Origin: Streptococcus timonensis
Lineage (GTDB): Bacteria > Bacillota > Bacilli > Lactobacillales > Streptococcaceae
DNA: 64,000 bases
Reading direction: 5' to 3'
Assembly: GCF_900095845.1 (NCBI RefSeq)
Contig: NZ_FMIX01000004.1
Coordinates: 193,501 to 257,500 of the forward strand
Made by a program: the position numbers and the translations under genes. Positions 30,285 to 38,768 of this stretch are shown piece by piece. Positions within the stretch are counted from its first letter, which is position 1. Every line of letters starts with the position of its first letter. Under the pieces are notes generated by a model. The model ran no database searches. It was not told where the DNA came from and saw only the letters and a program-made list of their open reading frames with translations.

Positions 30285-31480
30285 AAAATATGTGGGTAGT
30301 TATTAAAGAAACTTATTTGCGACACGTCAAATCTTGGAGTTTCTTTTTCATGGTTATTTCGCCTTTCTTCTTCCTTGGACTTTCAGGAGGTATCGGGTAT
30401 CTGCAAGGATCTTCTTTGGCTCAAAATAATAAGATTGCAGTGATTAGTTCGGTTTCAGCAGTGACGGAAGGATTAAAGGGGACCAATGGAATCAATTTTG
30501 ATTATAAGGATGAAGCCAGTGCTCAGGCAGCTATCAAAGATGAAGAAATCAAGGGTTATTTGATTATTGACAAGGAGGATAGTGTGCTTAAGGCAACCTA
30601 TCATGGTGAGACTTCACTAGAAAGTGGTATTAAGTTAGCCGTGACAACTAAGTTGAATGAGCTCCAATACCAACTTAACCGCTCGGAAGCTAATTTGTCT
30701 CAGGAACAGGAACAACGTCTGGCACAAACTGTTCAATTTACAGAGCAAATTGATGAAGCCAAAGAAAGCAAAAAGATGGTCCAAACGATTGCAGCAGCTG
30801 GTCTTGGATTCTTCCTTTATATGATTTTAATAACTTATGCCAGTGTCACTGCTCAAGAAGTGGCTAGTGAAAAAGGTACTAAAATCATGGAGGTAGTTTT
30901 CTCAAGCATTCGTGCTAGTCATTATTTCTATGCACGTATGATCGCCTTACTTTTTGTGATATTGACTCATATTGGTATTTATGTTGTAGGCGGACTTGGA
31001 GCTATCTTATTCTTTAAGGATATGCCTTTCTTGGCTAATTCAGGTATTCTAAGCCACTTGGGAGAAGCTTTTTCGGTCAATACCTTGTTGTTTGTCTTAG
31101 TCAGTCTCTTTATGTATGTAGTTTTAGCAGCCTTCCTAGGTTCTATGGTTTCTCGTCCTGAGGATGCAGGTAAGGCCTTGTCGCCTTTGATGCTCTTGAT
31201 TATAGGAGGGTTCGTTGGAGTAACCGCCCTAGGTGCTTCAGGAGACAATCTGATTTTGAAAATTGGATCCTATATTCCCTTTATTTCTACTTTCTTTATG
31301 CCTTTTAGAGCCATTAATGGTTACGCTAATGGTTTAGAATCTTGGATTTCCCTTGGTATAACTGTTATTTTTGCAGTAGTTGGAACAGCCTTTATCGGAA
31401 GAATCTATGCTAGCCTAGTCCTCCAAACGGATGATTTAGGCATCTGGAAAACCTTTAAACGTGCATTGAGCTATCACTAA
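30281..31480 (+). CDS. ABC-2 type exporter, permease subunit (NatB-like)
   Basis: This 399-residue protein has one N-terminal helix (about 20-40), a large extracytoplasmic domain (about 45-170) and five or six C-terminal helices, the ABC2_membrane_3/NatB topology. The segment SEKGTKIMEVVFSSIRASHYFYARM is typical of the family. It pairs with the upstream ATPase. Substrate unknown. The unit ends at a good terminator. Confidence 0.9.
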   Translation: MKNMWVVIKETYLRHVKSWSFFFMVISPFFFLGLSGGIGYLQGSSLAQNNKIAVISSVSAVTEGLKGTNGINFDYKDEASAQAAIKDEEIKGYLIIDKEDSVLKATYHGETSLESGIKLAVTTKLNELQYQLNRSEANLSQEQEQRLAQTVQFTEQIDEAKESKKMVQTIAAAGLGFFLYMILITYASVTAQEVASEKGTKIMEVVFSSIRASHYFYARMIALLFVILTHIGIYVVGGLGAILFFKDMPFLANSGILSHLGEAFSVNTLLFVLVSLFMYVVLAAFLGSMVSRPEDAGKALSPLMLLIIGGFVGVTALGASGDNLILKIGSYIPFISTFFMPFRAINGYANGLESWISLGITVIFAVVGTAFIGRIYASLVLQTDDLGIWKTFKRALSYH

Positions 31481-31485
31481 AAGAG

Positions 31486-31516
31486 ACACCTTCAGTGAAT
31501 ACTGGAGGTGTTTTTG
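31486..31516 (+). terminator. Terminator of the NatAB-like operon
   Basis: ACACCTTCAGT-GAAT-ACTGGAGGTGT with one G-U pair, followed by TTTTTG. Confidence 0.92.
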
Positions 31517-31591
31517 CTTTGCGAATTCATTGCTGTCTGGTCTTCTTTACTTTATAATGAAAGAAGAATGAAAATGAGCGTTTATTAATCA

Positions 31592-31777
31592 TTGCCCTTG
31601 GGATGATGCTGATCAGCCAGATGAGTGAAGATGAGATGGAGGCGGCCTTTGCGATTGGCATCAACACCTTTGACCTAGCGGATATCTATGGCTTGAGGTC
31701 CTTCTGGGTAAAGTTTTTAAGCGCCGTTCGAATCTTCGGGATCAGATTTAGTAGACCAGACTTCGCTTGTATCAGTG
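31592..31777 (+). pseudogene. Decayed aldo/keto reductase fragment
   Basis: Broken pieces of one aldo/keto reductase are readable in different frames. First comes IALGMMLISQMSEDEMEAAFAIG followed by INTFDLADIYG (the second carries the catalytic Asp and Tyr of the family). Then, after a frame change, LLGKVFKRRSNLRDQI ends in TAG. After another shift comes QTSLVSV. The start and more than three quarters of a roughly 300-residue enzyme are missing. No promoter or ribosome site precedes it. The rest of 31481-31882 holds a terminator at its start and the TetR promoter/operator at its end. Confidence 0.8.
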
Positions 31778-31806
31778 AGATGGTTTTTTTACTTTACATA
31801 TTTTTC

Positions 31807-31870
31807 TTGACAAGTCTTTTTTGTTATGGTATTCTTTTGTGTAACAAGTGTTGCGCAACAAATGTTGCGC
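31807..31870 (+). promoter_or_regulatory. Promoter and tandem operators of the TetR-ABC operon
   Basis: TTGACA (31807-31812), 17-nt spacer and TATTCT (31830-31835) predict a start near 31842. Directly on and after it lie two adjacent 14-bp palindromes, GTAACA-AG-TGTTGC (31841-31854, one mismatch) and GCAACA-AA-TGTTGC (31855-31868, perfect). The junction forms a third perfect palindrome, TGTTGCGCAACA (31849-31860). Their place at the transcription start suggests autorepression by the TetR protein encoded next. Confidence 0.8.
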
Positions 31871-31882
31871 GAAAGGAGTCTT

Positions 31883-32458
31883 ATGCCACCTAAGGTTAAA
31901 TTTAGTAAAGAGGCTATGATTGGGACAGCTTTACAATTGGTGAGAGAAGAGGGAATAGCTAGTTTGACGGCTCGAGCATTAGCGGAAAAACTGGGAGCTA
32001 CACCAAGAGTCATTTTTGGGCAATTTGCAAATATGGCTGAGTTACAAGCAGAGGTTATTGTTGCTGCGGAAATGGTAGTGGTGGAGTATATTCGCAAGGC
32101 CCTAGAAGATGAGAAGCCTTTTCGATCTGTCGGGGTTGCTTATATCCTGTTTGCCTCAAAAGAGCCCCAACTCTTTCAATTGCTTTTCCAAAATCCTAGC
32201 AAAGATCCGATTCGTCGCTTTCAAGATTTTCTTCCCATGAAGGATCATAGTTACCAAATGGTTCTGGATTCGATTGTCGCAGACTATCCGTTGACGCTAG
32301 AGGAGGCTAGTCGCTTGTACCAGCATCTATTCATCTACTCACACGGGATGGCCTCTATGGTTGCTTCTGGTATTTATCAGTTCAGCATGGAAGAAGTGAT
32401 TGGTTTATTGACAGAAGTTTGTCAATCTCTCATCAAAGAAATGGTAGGAAAGAAATGA
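31883..32458 (+). CDS. TetR/AcrR family transcriptional regulator
   Basis: This 191-residue regulator has an N-terminal helix-turn-helix (about 12-55: IASLTARALAEKLGATPRVIFGQFANMAEL) and a helical ligand domain, where LFQLLFQNPSKDP resembles the WHG-type C-terminal domain. Frames open back to 31826, but AAAGGAG places the start at 31883, after the operators. It overlaps the ABC ATPase gene by 4 nt (ATGA) and very likely represses the operon until a ligand binds. Ligand unknown. Confidence 0.92.
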   Translation: MPPKVKFSKEAMIGTALQLVREEGIASLTARALAEKLGATPRVIFGQFANMAELQAEVIVAAEMVVVEYIRKALEDEKPFRSVGVAYILFASKEPQLFQLLFQNPSKDPIRRFQDFLPMKDHSYQMVLDSIVADYPLTLEEASRLYQHLFIYSHGMASMVASGIYQFSMEEVIGLLTEVCQSLIKEMVGKK

Positions 32459-33135
32459 TTCAACTAGAAAATGTTTACAAAGGCTACGGCCAAACCAAGG
32501 TTTTAAAAGGGATTGATTTGCAGATTCAAGACCAGGATGATGTAGTTATCCTAGGTCCTTCTGGATCAGGAAAGTCAACCCTCTTAAACGTGTTATCAGG
32601 ATTAGAAAAGGTAGATGAGGGGCATATTCTCATTCAAGGACAGGATTTGTCTCAACTCACAGATGCTCAATTGACAGCCTTTAGACGTGAGAAGATTGCC
32701 TTTATTTTTCAGCAGTATTATTTATTGCCGAATCTCACGGTTAGACAAAATGTTAAGATGGGAGCTGATCTGGCAAACAATCATGTTTTTTTGCAGATCA
32801 TCGAAGATTTGGGGCTTGGTGATAAGCTAGACAAGTATCCGAGTGAATTGTCTGGCGGGGAACAGCAGAGAGTATCTATTGCTCGTGCCTTAGCCAAAAA
32901 GCCGGAGATTCTTTTCTTAGATGAGCCGACGGGGGCCCTCGATGAAGAAACAGGGCGCAAGATTCTCGACTATATCTGGAAGTTGAAGGAAAAGTTGGGC
33001 TTTACCTTAATTATGGTGACTCATAACCAAAATATTGCGGATATGGCCAGAATCATCATTCGCGTCAATAGTGGCAAGATTACCCAAGTTGTAACCAACG
33101 ATCAGCCTCAGACTGCCTATGAGATTGGATGGTAA
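32455..33135 (+). CDS. MacB/LolD-type ABC transporter ATP-binding protein
   Basis: This 226-residue ATPase carries Walker [10 protein letters not shown] (about 37-45), Q-loop [13 protein letters not shown], signature [15 protein letters not shown] (about 136), and Walker [17 protein letters not shown]. These are hallmarks of ATPases that pair with FtsX-fold permeases. Translation is probably coupled to the TetR gene. The next gene, 3 nt downstream, is its membrane partner. Confidence 0.93.
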   Translation: MIQLENVYKGYGQTKVLKGIDLQIQDQDDVVILGPSGSGKSTLLNVLSGLEKVDEGHILIQGQDLSQLTDAQLTAFRREKIAFIFQQYYLLPNLTVRQNVKMGADLANNHVFLQIIEDLGLGDKLDKYPSELSGGEQQRVSIARALAKKPEILFLDEPTGALDEETGRKILDYIWKLKEKLGFTLIMVTHNQNIADMARIIIRVNSGKITQVVTNDQPQTAYEIGW

Positions 33136-33138
33136 GTC

Positions 33139-34284
33139 ATGTTTTCAGTAAAAGATATTCGAAAATTAGTTGTCGTCAGTATCATTGGAGCCTGTGCGGT
33201 CTTTGTGGCCAATCTCTTCTTGAATTTTTACCTGGATATCGAGCAGTTGGAGATTTCTAAAACCAATCCGATGATTACGGTCTACTATGATGCCCAGGTT
33301 TCGCTATCTTGGATGGTGGCCATGGTCAGTGGGGTTGTCTTGTCCTTGACGTCGATCCTTCTCATGTGTTTTTATATCAAACAATTTGTCGATGACCACA
33401 AGGAACAATTAGGAATTTTAAAGGCTTTGGGTTATAGCAATGGCCAGTTGGCGAAACGATTTTGGGCTTTTGGATTCAGTTTTGGAGTTGGAGCGCTTCT
33501 TGGCTATTTCGCTTCTTTTCTAATGATGGGACATTTTTATGACTTTCGCAATGAGAAGGGGATTTTGCCAGACATTACCATTCATTTTCATTGGCAGCTC
33601 TTAGTTGCTTTGGTGATGCTGCCAACGACTTTCTTTATGGTCCTTGCGATTTGTTATGCTAGAAGACAACTACAAACGCCGGCCCTTCGCTTATTGAAAA
33701 GATCCCCAAGTCCAATCAAGGTCAAAAGGAGAAAGAGGGCTCCTAAGAAAGAAAAATCCTTCCTAAAAGAGCTGTCTTCGTCACTGATTTGGGGGAGAAA
33801 ATCGATCTTGTTTTTTGTGGTCTTTGGCTCCATGTGTTTCGCGGCCATGGTTCAATTGTCTTTTGGCCTAAGGGACTATACTGATGACATCATCCAAACG
33901 ATGATGATTATGATTGGTTTGATCCTTTCTTTCTCGATCCTCTTTTTGTCATTGGGAATTGTGGTCTCAGAAAGTCGCGAAACCTTGGCTCTTATGAAGG
34001 CTTTTGGCTACACCGATCGTGAATGCCAAAGTCATATTCTCGCTCCCTATCGTTTCTGGGCCTATCTAGGATTTGCCCTTGGGACGGTTTATCAATATGG
34101 CATCATGGAAATCTTGATTGGTGTGATCAAAGACACGGTACCTGAAAAGATTGAGCACAACTTTGACTGGAATGTGTGCTTTTGGACTTTGATCGTTTTT
34201 GCTGTGGTTTATGAAAGTCTCTTTTATCTATCCAACAGAAAACTCCAAAAACAAACCATCAAAGAAGTGCTCTTAGCTGAATAA
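33139..34284 (+). CDS. FtsX-like ABC permease
   Basis: This 381-residue membrane protein has an N-terminal helix, and two FtsX-type three-helix cores, each holding the motif of this fold (LGILKALGYSNGQLAKRFW at about 93, LALMKAFGYTDRECQSH at about 285). The short extracytoplasmic loop after the first helix is much smaller than in MacB. With the preceding ATPase it may act as a mechanotransmitter or peptide/lipid extruder under TetR control. Substrate unknown. Confidence 0.88.
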   Translation: MFSVKDIRKLVVVSIIGACAVFVANLFLNFYLDIEQLEISKTNPMITVYYDAQVSLSWMVAMVSGVVLSLTSILLMCFYIKQFVDDHKEQLGILKALGYSNGQLAKRFWAFGFSFGVGALLGYFASFLMMGHFYDFRNEKGILPDITIHFHWQLLVALVMLPTTFFMVLAICYARRQLQTPALRLLKRSPSPIKVKRRKRAPKKEKSFLKELSSSLIWGRKSILFFVVFGSMCFAAMVQLSFGLRDYTDDIIQTMMIMIGLILSFSILFLSLGIVVSESRETLALMKAFGYTDRECQSHILAPYRFWAYLGFALGTVYQYGIMEILIGVIKDTVPEKIEHNFDWNVCFWTLIVFAVVYESLFYLSNRKLQKQTIKEVLLAE

Positions 34285-34288
34285 ATAG

Positions 34289-34319
34289 AAAAGGTTGGCT
34301 TACCCAGCCTTTTTCTTTT
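34289..34319 (+). terminator. Terminator of the TetR-ABC-FtsX operon
   Basis: AAAAGGTTGG pairs with CCAGCCTTTT (one G-U) and is followed by a T-rich tract. Confidence 0.85.
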
Positions 34320-34327
34320 GAAACGCA

Positions 34328-34356
34328 TTGACAAGGGAGGGCTTTTCCGATATTCT
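34328..34356 (+). promoter_or_regulatory. Promoter of the 44-codon gene
   Basis: TTGACA (34328-34333), exactly 17 nt, TATTCT (34351-34356). Both hexamers and the spacing are the same as in the TetR promoter at 31807. GAAAGGGATTGAG in front of the ATG supplies a ribosome site. Confidence 0.75.
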
Positions 34357-34387
34357 AGGGGAATGAAAGAAAAGGAAAGGGATTGAG

Positions 34388-34522
34388 ATGAAACGGAGTT
34401 ACTGGCAGGATCTGAAAAGGGCCTTTTACTTAATATGGCGCAACAAATGGTCCTTTATCTCTGTAGGGATCCTCTTGCAGTTTGTGGTTGGTATTGGAGC
34501 TGCGGCCTTGTGTCATAAATAA
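34388..34522 (+). CDS. 44-residue membrane peptide, possibly the start of a lost larger protein
   Basis: The frame encodes a basic amphipathic stretch (KRSYWQDLKRAFYLIWRNKW) and one hydrophobic helix (FISVGILLQFVVGIGAAAL), ending LCHK. It has a strong promoter, ribosome site and a hairpin 6 nt after the stop. The N-terminus resembles the beginning of streptococcal membrane-domain glycerophosphodiester phosphodiesterases, as far as I can recall, so it may be a truncated remnant. The intact signals also fit a real small membrane protein. I cannot decide between these. Confidence 0.6.
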   Translation: MKRSYWQDLKRAFYLIWRNKWSFISVGILLQFVVGIGAAALCHK

Positions 34523-34528
34523 ATCAAT

Positions 34529-34557
34529 AGACCTGTGAGTGTAGTTTACAGGTCTTT
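34529..34557 (+). terminator. Hairpin after the 44-codon gene
   Basis: A perfect 8-bp stem AGACCTGT/ACAGGTCT with an 11-nt loop is followed by only a short T-run (TT), so it is a modest terminator. Confidence 0.6.
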
Positions 34558-34597
34558 AAAGTAGCTGAAATATTTCACATTAATTTCTTCTAAACCT

Positions 34598-34626
34598 TTG
34601 ACTAATAAGGAAAATTATCGTACAAT
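34598..34626 (+). promoter_or_regulatory. Promoter of rpoE
   Basis: TTGACT (34598-34603), 17-nt spacer, TACAAT (34621-34626). The message has a leader of about 65 nt before the TTG start at 34699. Confidence 0.7.
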
Positions 34627-34698
34627 AAAGAGTACATGATAAAATGAGACCAGAGTTTGTTTGCTCTGGTAATAGTAGTAAAATTGAGGAGAAACGCT

Positions 34699-35274
34699 TT
34701 GGAATTAGAAGTATTTGCTGGGCAAGAAAAAAGTGAACTATCTATGATTGAGGTGGCTCGTGCCATCTTGGAACTTCGTGGTCGTGATCACGAGATGCAT
34801 TTTAGCGATTTAGTCAATGAAATCCAAAACTATTTGGGTACCTCTAATAGCGATATTCGTGAAGCTCTACCTTTGTTCTATACAGAGTTAAACTTTGACG
34901 GAAGCTTCATCTCTCTGGGAGATAACAAATGGGGCCTTCGTTCATGGTATGGAGTGGACGAAATTGATGAGGAAATCATTGCCCTTGAAGAAAGCGATGA
35001 CGAAGAAGTAGCACCTAAGGCTAATAAGAAACGTGTCAATGCCTTTATGGATGGTGATGCAGATGCCATTGATTACAGTGCAGATGATCCAGAAGATGAG
35101 GATGCCTACGAAGAAGATCCAGCACTTTCTTATGATGATGAAAATCCAGATGATGAGAAAAACGAAGTAGAAGCTTACGATGCTGAGATTAACGAAATCG
35201 CACCAGACGATCTTGGAGAAGATGTCGAACTCGTTGAAGAAGACGACGAAGATGCCGAAGATGAAGAAGAATAA
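34699..35274 (+). CDS. rpoE: DNA-directed RNA polymerase delta subunit
   Basis: This 191-residue auxiliary subunit of Gram-positive RNA polymerase has an N-terminal winged-helix HARE-HTH domain (about 1-90, ending [13 protein letters not shown]) and a long disordered tail of Asp and Glu (about 95-191). It helps core polymerase recycle and sharpens promoter selection. The start is TTG with ribosome site TTGAGGAGAAA. An upstream in-frame extension to 34657 has no such site. Single gene with its own promoter and terminator. Confidence 0.96.
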   Translation: MELEVFAGQEKSELSMIEVARAILELRGRDHEMHFSDLVNEIQNYLGTSNSDIREALPLFYTELNFDGSFISLGDNKWGLRSWYGVDEIDEEIIALEESDDEEVAPKANKKRVNAFMDGDADAIDYSADDPEDEDAYEEDPALSYDDENPDDEKNEVEAYDAEINEIAPDDLGEDVELVEEDDEDAEDEEE

Positions 35275-35284
35275 AAAATAATGC

Positions 35285-35316
35285 AAAGCCACAAGAAGGA
35301 TTCTTGTGGCTTTTTT
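35285..35316 (+). terminator. Terminator of rpoE
   Basis: AAAGCCACAAGAA-GGA-TTCTTGTGGCTTT is followed by T-run. Confidence 0.93.
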
Positions 35317-35374
35317 AAGTTTTTTCTAATAAGGAAGAATGGAAAAAAAAGAGCATTTTTGATAAGATAGGAAT

Positions 35375-36322
35375 ATGGATTTTGAAAAAATTGAACAAGC
35401 ATATACATACTTATTAGAGAACATTCAAATCATTCAAAATGATTTGGCAACAAATTTTTACGATTCCTTGATTGAGCAAAATAGCATTTATCTAGATGGG
35501 GAAACTAATCTTCAGGTTGTTAAGGATAATAACAAATCTTTAAAGAGATTGGCTCTGAGAAAAGAGGAGTGGCTTAGAACCTATCAATTCCTCTTGATGA
35601 AAGCTGCTCAGACAGAGCCCCTTCAAGCAAATCATCAGTTTACACCGGATACAGTAGCCCTATTACTTGTTTTTATAATTGAGGAACTATGGCCAGCCCA
35701 AGAAATGAATCTGTTAGAATTAGGATCTGGTATGGGGATATTGGGTGCAAGTTTTTTGACCTCGCTGGATAAAAAAGTTGATTATTTAGGAGTCGAAATT
35801 GATGATCTTTTAATTGATTTGGCTGCTAGTATTACAGAGGTAATCGGTCTTCCAGCTGTTTATGCTCAGGGGGATGCGGTGCGACCACAAATTTTAAAGG
35901 AAAGTGATATCATTGTTAGTGATTTACCTATCGGTTACTACCCAGATGATCAAGTTGCCTCACGTTATGAAGTTGCGGCGTCAGATGAACATACTTACGC
36001 ACACCATTTATTGATGGAACAATCGCTTAAGTACTTAAAAAATGGAGGTTTTGCAATTTTTCTAGCTCCTAGTAATCTTCTGTCCAGTCCTCAAAGCGAT
36101 CTTTTAAAATCATGGTTAACGAAGAATGCTCAACTTGTAGCCATGATTACTTTGCCAGAAAATCTCTTTAGTCAAGGTAACAATTCAAAGGCTATTTTTG
36201 TTCTGCAAAAGAAAGGCTCAAAAACCGTAGAACCCTTTGTGTATCCACTAAACAGTCTACGTGATTCTCAGGAATTAGCAGATTTTAAAGAAAAATTTCA
36301 AATTTGGAGTCAATATTCATGA
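35375..36322 (+). CDS. YtxK-like class I SAM-dependent methyltransferase
   Basis: This 315-residue protein has an N-terminal helical part and a Rossmann methyltransferase domain of the N6-adenine type. The SAM motif LLELGSGMGILG is near residue 110, and the catalytic motif SDLPIGYYP (D/N-P-P-Y-like, here DLPIGYY) near 187. It sits just upstream of ackA, as ytxK does in Bacillus and in S. pneumoniae. Its true substrate is unknown. The ATG is 6 nt after an extended -10 (TGaTAAGAT, 35360-35368), with no leader to speak of. Confidence 0.85.
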   Translation: MDFEKIEQAYTYLLENIQIIQNDLATNFYDSLIEQNSIYLDGETNLQVVKDNNKSLKRLALRKEEWLRTYQFLLMKAAQTEPLQANHQFTPDTVALLLVFIIEELWPAQEMNLLELGSGMGILGASFLTSLDKKVDYLGVEIDDLLIDLAASITEVIGLPAVYAQGDAVRPQILKESDIIVSDLPIGYYPDDQVASRYEVAASDEHTYAHHLLMEQSLKYLKNGGFAIFLAPSNLLSSPQSDLLKSWLTKNAQLVAMITLPENLFSQGNNSKAIFVLQKKGSKTVEPFVYPLNSLRDSQELADFKEKFQIWSQYS

Positions 36323-36338
36323 AATTTGAACTGAGATT

Positions 36339-36363
36339 TGATATAATAGTTGAAAACGCTTAA
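36339..36363 (+). promoter_or_regulatory. ackA promoter with a catabolite (cre) site
   Basis: Extended -10 TGaTATAAT (36339-36347) is followed at once by TTGAAAACGCTTAA (36350-36363), a good match to the CcpA-binding cre consensus. The site covers the expected transcription start. AAAAGGGGAAA is the ribosome site. Confidence 0.65.
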
Positions 36364-36375
36364 AAGGGGAAAATT

Positions 36376-37563
36376 ATGTCTAAAACAATTGCAATTAATG
36401 CCGGTAGCTCAAGTTTGAAATGGCAACTGTATCAAATGCCAGAAGAACAGGTTCTTGCTAAAGGTTTAATTGAACGTATTGGTTTGAAAGATTCTATCTC
36501 AACAGTTAAATTCGATGGTCGTGCTGAAAAAGAAATCACTGATATTGAAAATCACACTGTTGCGGTTAAAATTTTGCTTGATGATTTGATTCGTTTTGAT
36601 ATTATTAAATCATACGATGAAATCACTGGAGTTGGACACCGTGTTGTTGCTGGTGGTGAAGTCTTTACGGATTCTGTAGTGGTAGAAGGTGATGTATTGG
36701 CTCAAATCGAAGAGTTGGGTCTACTTGCACCATTGCACACTCCAGCTAACGTAGCCGGAATTCGCGCCTTCAAGGAATTGTTGCCAAACGTAACTAGTGT
36801 TGCTGTTTTTGATACTTCATTCCACTCAACTATGCCTGAGAAAGCTTACCGCTATCCACTACCAACTAAATATTACACAGAAAACAAAGTTCGTAAATAT
36901 GGTGCTCACGGAACTAGCCACCAATTCGTAGCTCAAGAAGCAGCAAAACTTTTGGGACGTCCGCTAGAAGAATTAAAATTAATTACATGTCATATCGGTA
37001 ATGGTGGTTCTATTACTGCGGTTAAAGGTGGAAAATCTGTTGATACATCTATGGGATTCACTCCACTTGCAGGTGTGATGATGGGAACAAGAACTGGTGA
37101 TATTGATCCAGCTATTATTCCTTACCTTATGGAACATACAAATGATTTTAATACACCTGAAGACATGATTAATGTTTTGAACCGCGAGTCAGGTTTACAA
37201 GGTATTTTTGGTAAATCTAGTGATATGCGTGATGTAGAAGCTGGCGTTGAAGCTGGTGACAAAGATGCAATTCTAGCTCACGAAATGTATGTAGATCGCA
37301 TTCAAAAACACATTGGTCAATATTTTGCAGTTCTTAATGGTGCAGATGCTATTATCTTTACTGCAGGAGTTGGTGAAAATTCTGCATTAGTACGTAAAGA
37401 TGTTATCGAGGGGCTCTCATGGTTTGGCTGTGATGTAGATCCAGAGAAAAATGTCTTTGGTGTGACTGGAGATATCTCTACAGCTGCAGCTAAAGTCCGT
37501 GTACTTGTTATTCCGACTGATGAAGAACTTGTGATTGCACGCGATGTTGAACGTTTGAAATAA
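36376..37563 (+). CDS. ackA: Acetate kinase
   Basis: This 395-residue enzyme of the ASKHA fold makes ATP and acetate from acetyl phosphate. Motifs are [13 protein letters not shown] at the N-terminus, GHRVVAGGE (about 90), [10 protein letters not shown] (catalytic Asp about 148), HIGNGGSI (about 207) and AGVGENS (about 329). In streptococci it works with pyruvate oxidase and phosphotransacetylase for ATP yield in air. Expression is likely linked to sugar supply through the cre site in its promoter. Confidence 0.98.
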   Translation: MSKTIAINAGSSSLKWQLYQMPEEQVLAKGLIERIGLKDSISTVKFDGRAEKEITDIENHTVAVKILLDDLIRFDIIKSYDEITGVGHRVVAGGEVFTDSVVVEGDVLAQIEELGLLAPLHTPANVAGIRAFKELLPNVTSVAVFDTSFHSTMPEKAYRYPLPTKYYTENKVRKYGAHGTSHQFVAQEAAKLLGRPLEELKLITCHIGNGGSITAVKGGKSVDTSMGFTPLAGVMMGTRTGDIDPAIIPYLMEHTNDFNTPEDMINVLNRESGLQGIFGKSSDMRDVEAGVEAGDKDAILAHEMYVDRIQKHIGQYFAVLNGADAIIFTAGVGENSALVRKDVIEGLSWFGCDVDPEKNVFGVTGDISTAAAKVRVLVIPTDEELVIARDVERLK

Positions 37564-37575
37564 ATAGATACATGA

Positions 37576-37608
37576 AAAATCGACCCTATAGGAAGGTCGA
37601 TTTTTTTT
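37576..37608. terminator. Terminator between ackA and birA
   Basis: AAAATCGACC-CTATAGGAA-GGTCGATTTT then T-run; A-rich on the left side, so it serves both convergent genes. Confidence 0.92.
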
Positions 37609-37618
37609 GAAAAACAAT

Positions 37619-38554
37619 TTACCATTTGGTTAGGGAGATTTCTCCACTGTTAAGCCACATTTTTTTTCCATTAGCTAACTCTATCTGGAGTTCACCTTTA
37701 TCTGAGATATTAGTTGCTTTACCAGAGAGTATTTCTTCTCCTTGTTTAAAACGAATATCTTTACCAAGGACTAGAGAGTTAGTTTTGTAGAAATGAAGCA
37801 GTTCATCGGAATTGGTTTCGTAGAAACATCTCCAGATTTCAGCAATCAGTTCATTTCGAGTAATCGGAGCACCATTAGGAAATAGACTTCCTGCCTTTTC
37901 TCTTAGGTCTTGTGGGAAATCCATGATAGAGAAGTTTAGTCCAACACCGATGATGATGTCAGTAACCAACCCAGTTTCAATAGAAGTGACGGCTTCGGTC
38001 AAAATACCGGCAATCTTTTTTTGATTCAAATAAATGTCATTTACCCATTTGATACTGACATCTATCATAGCTAGATTTTTAATTGCTTTATAGATAGCTC
38101 CTGCAACTAGGAGTGTATAAGCAGGTAACTGATTATAGGGGAGATTTGGTTTGATATGGAGGGACATATAGATTCCTCCTTGAGGAGGAGAAAAGTAGGG
38201 GCGATGGAAACGACCGCGCCCAGCTGTTTGACTAGTTGAGAGGTAGAGAGTATCACCAGTGCTACCTGCTTCTACAGCTTTTTTAGCATCCGTTTGGGTT
38301 GATTTGGTAATGGGTTTAAACTGAACAGTAATCGGACTATTGGCTTCTATTTCTTGTGGCAAGATAAGGTCACCCTGAAGAAGTTTATAACCACGGTTTT
38401 TAATGCTGTCAATTATTAGCCCCTCTTGTTGGAGACGTTGGATGGCTTTCCATACTGCAGTACGGGAAATATTTAATCTCTCAGCAATCTTTTCTCCACT
38501 TAAGTAATCTGTTTCGGTAACTAGTATATTGTAAACTTGTTGATAGGATTTCAT
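37619..38554 (-). CDS. birA: Biotin-protein ligase with N-terminal repressor domain
   Basis: This 311-residue bifunctional BirA has an N-terminal winged helix (about 1-65, GEKIAERLNISRTAVWKAIQRL), the catalytic loop GRGRFHR (about 113), the biotin-binding GGIYMS, KWVNDIYL, and a C-terminal SH3-like cap. It makes biotinyl-AMP, attaches biotin to carboxylases, and in full-length form can repress biotin transport genes. Promoter TGATAAAAT and AAAGGGCT ribosome site lie upstream on the minus strand. Confidence 0.95.
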   Translation of the reverse strand: MKSYQQVYNILVTETDYLSGEKIAERLNISRTAVWKAIQRLQQEGLIIDSIKNRGYKLLQGDLILPQEIEANSPITVQFKPITKSTQTDAKKAVEAGSTGDTLYLSTSQTAGRGRFHRPYFSPPQGGIYMSLHIKPNLPYNQLPAYTLLVAGAIYKAIKNLAMIDVSIKWVNDIYLNQKKIAGILTEAVTSIETGLVTDIIIGVGLNFSIMDFPQDLREKAGSLFPNGAPITRNELIAEIWRCFYETNSDELLHFYKTNSLVLGKDIRFKQGEEILSGKATNISDKGELQIELANGKKMWLNSGEISLTKW

Positions 38555-38768
38555 GTTCAGCCCTTTCTTGAATACCTGCTTTTATTTTATCATATTTTCA
38601 TTGTCGTATTAGAACTTTGGATGGAATATCTAGAAAACACATTATTTTACCTATATTTTAGTTGTATGTCTCTAGAGTTAGTAGTTTTCAAATCATTTGA
38701 AAAGTGGTAAAATATTTAAATAGTTTATGTAAATCTGAGTTTTAGGATTCAGAGAGAAAGGATCTGTT

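Noticed and set aside
34942-35292. Long minus-strand frame opposite the rpoE acidic tail
   Set aside because: It is the reverse of GAA/GAT repeats, giving a Phe/Ile-rich nonsense protein, and has no ribosome site.
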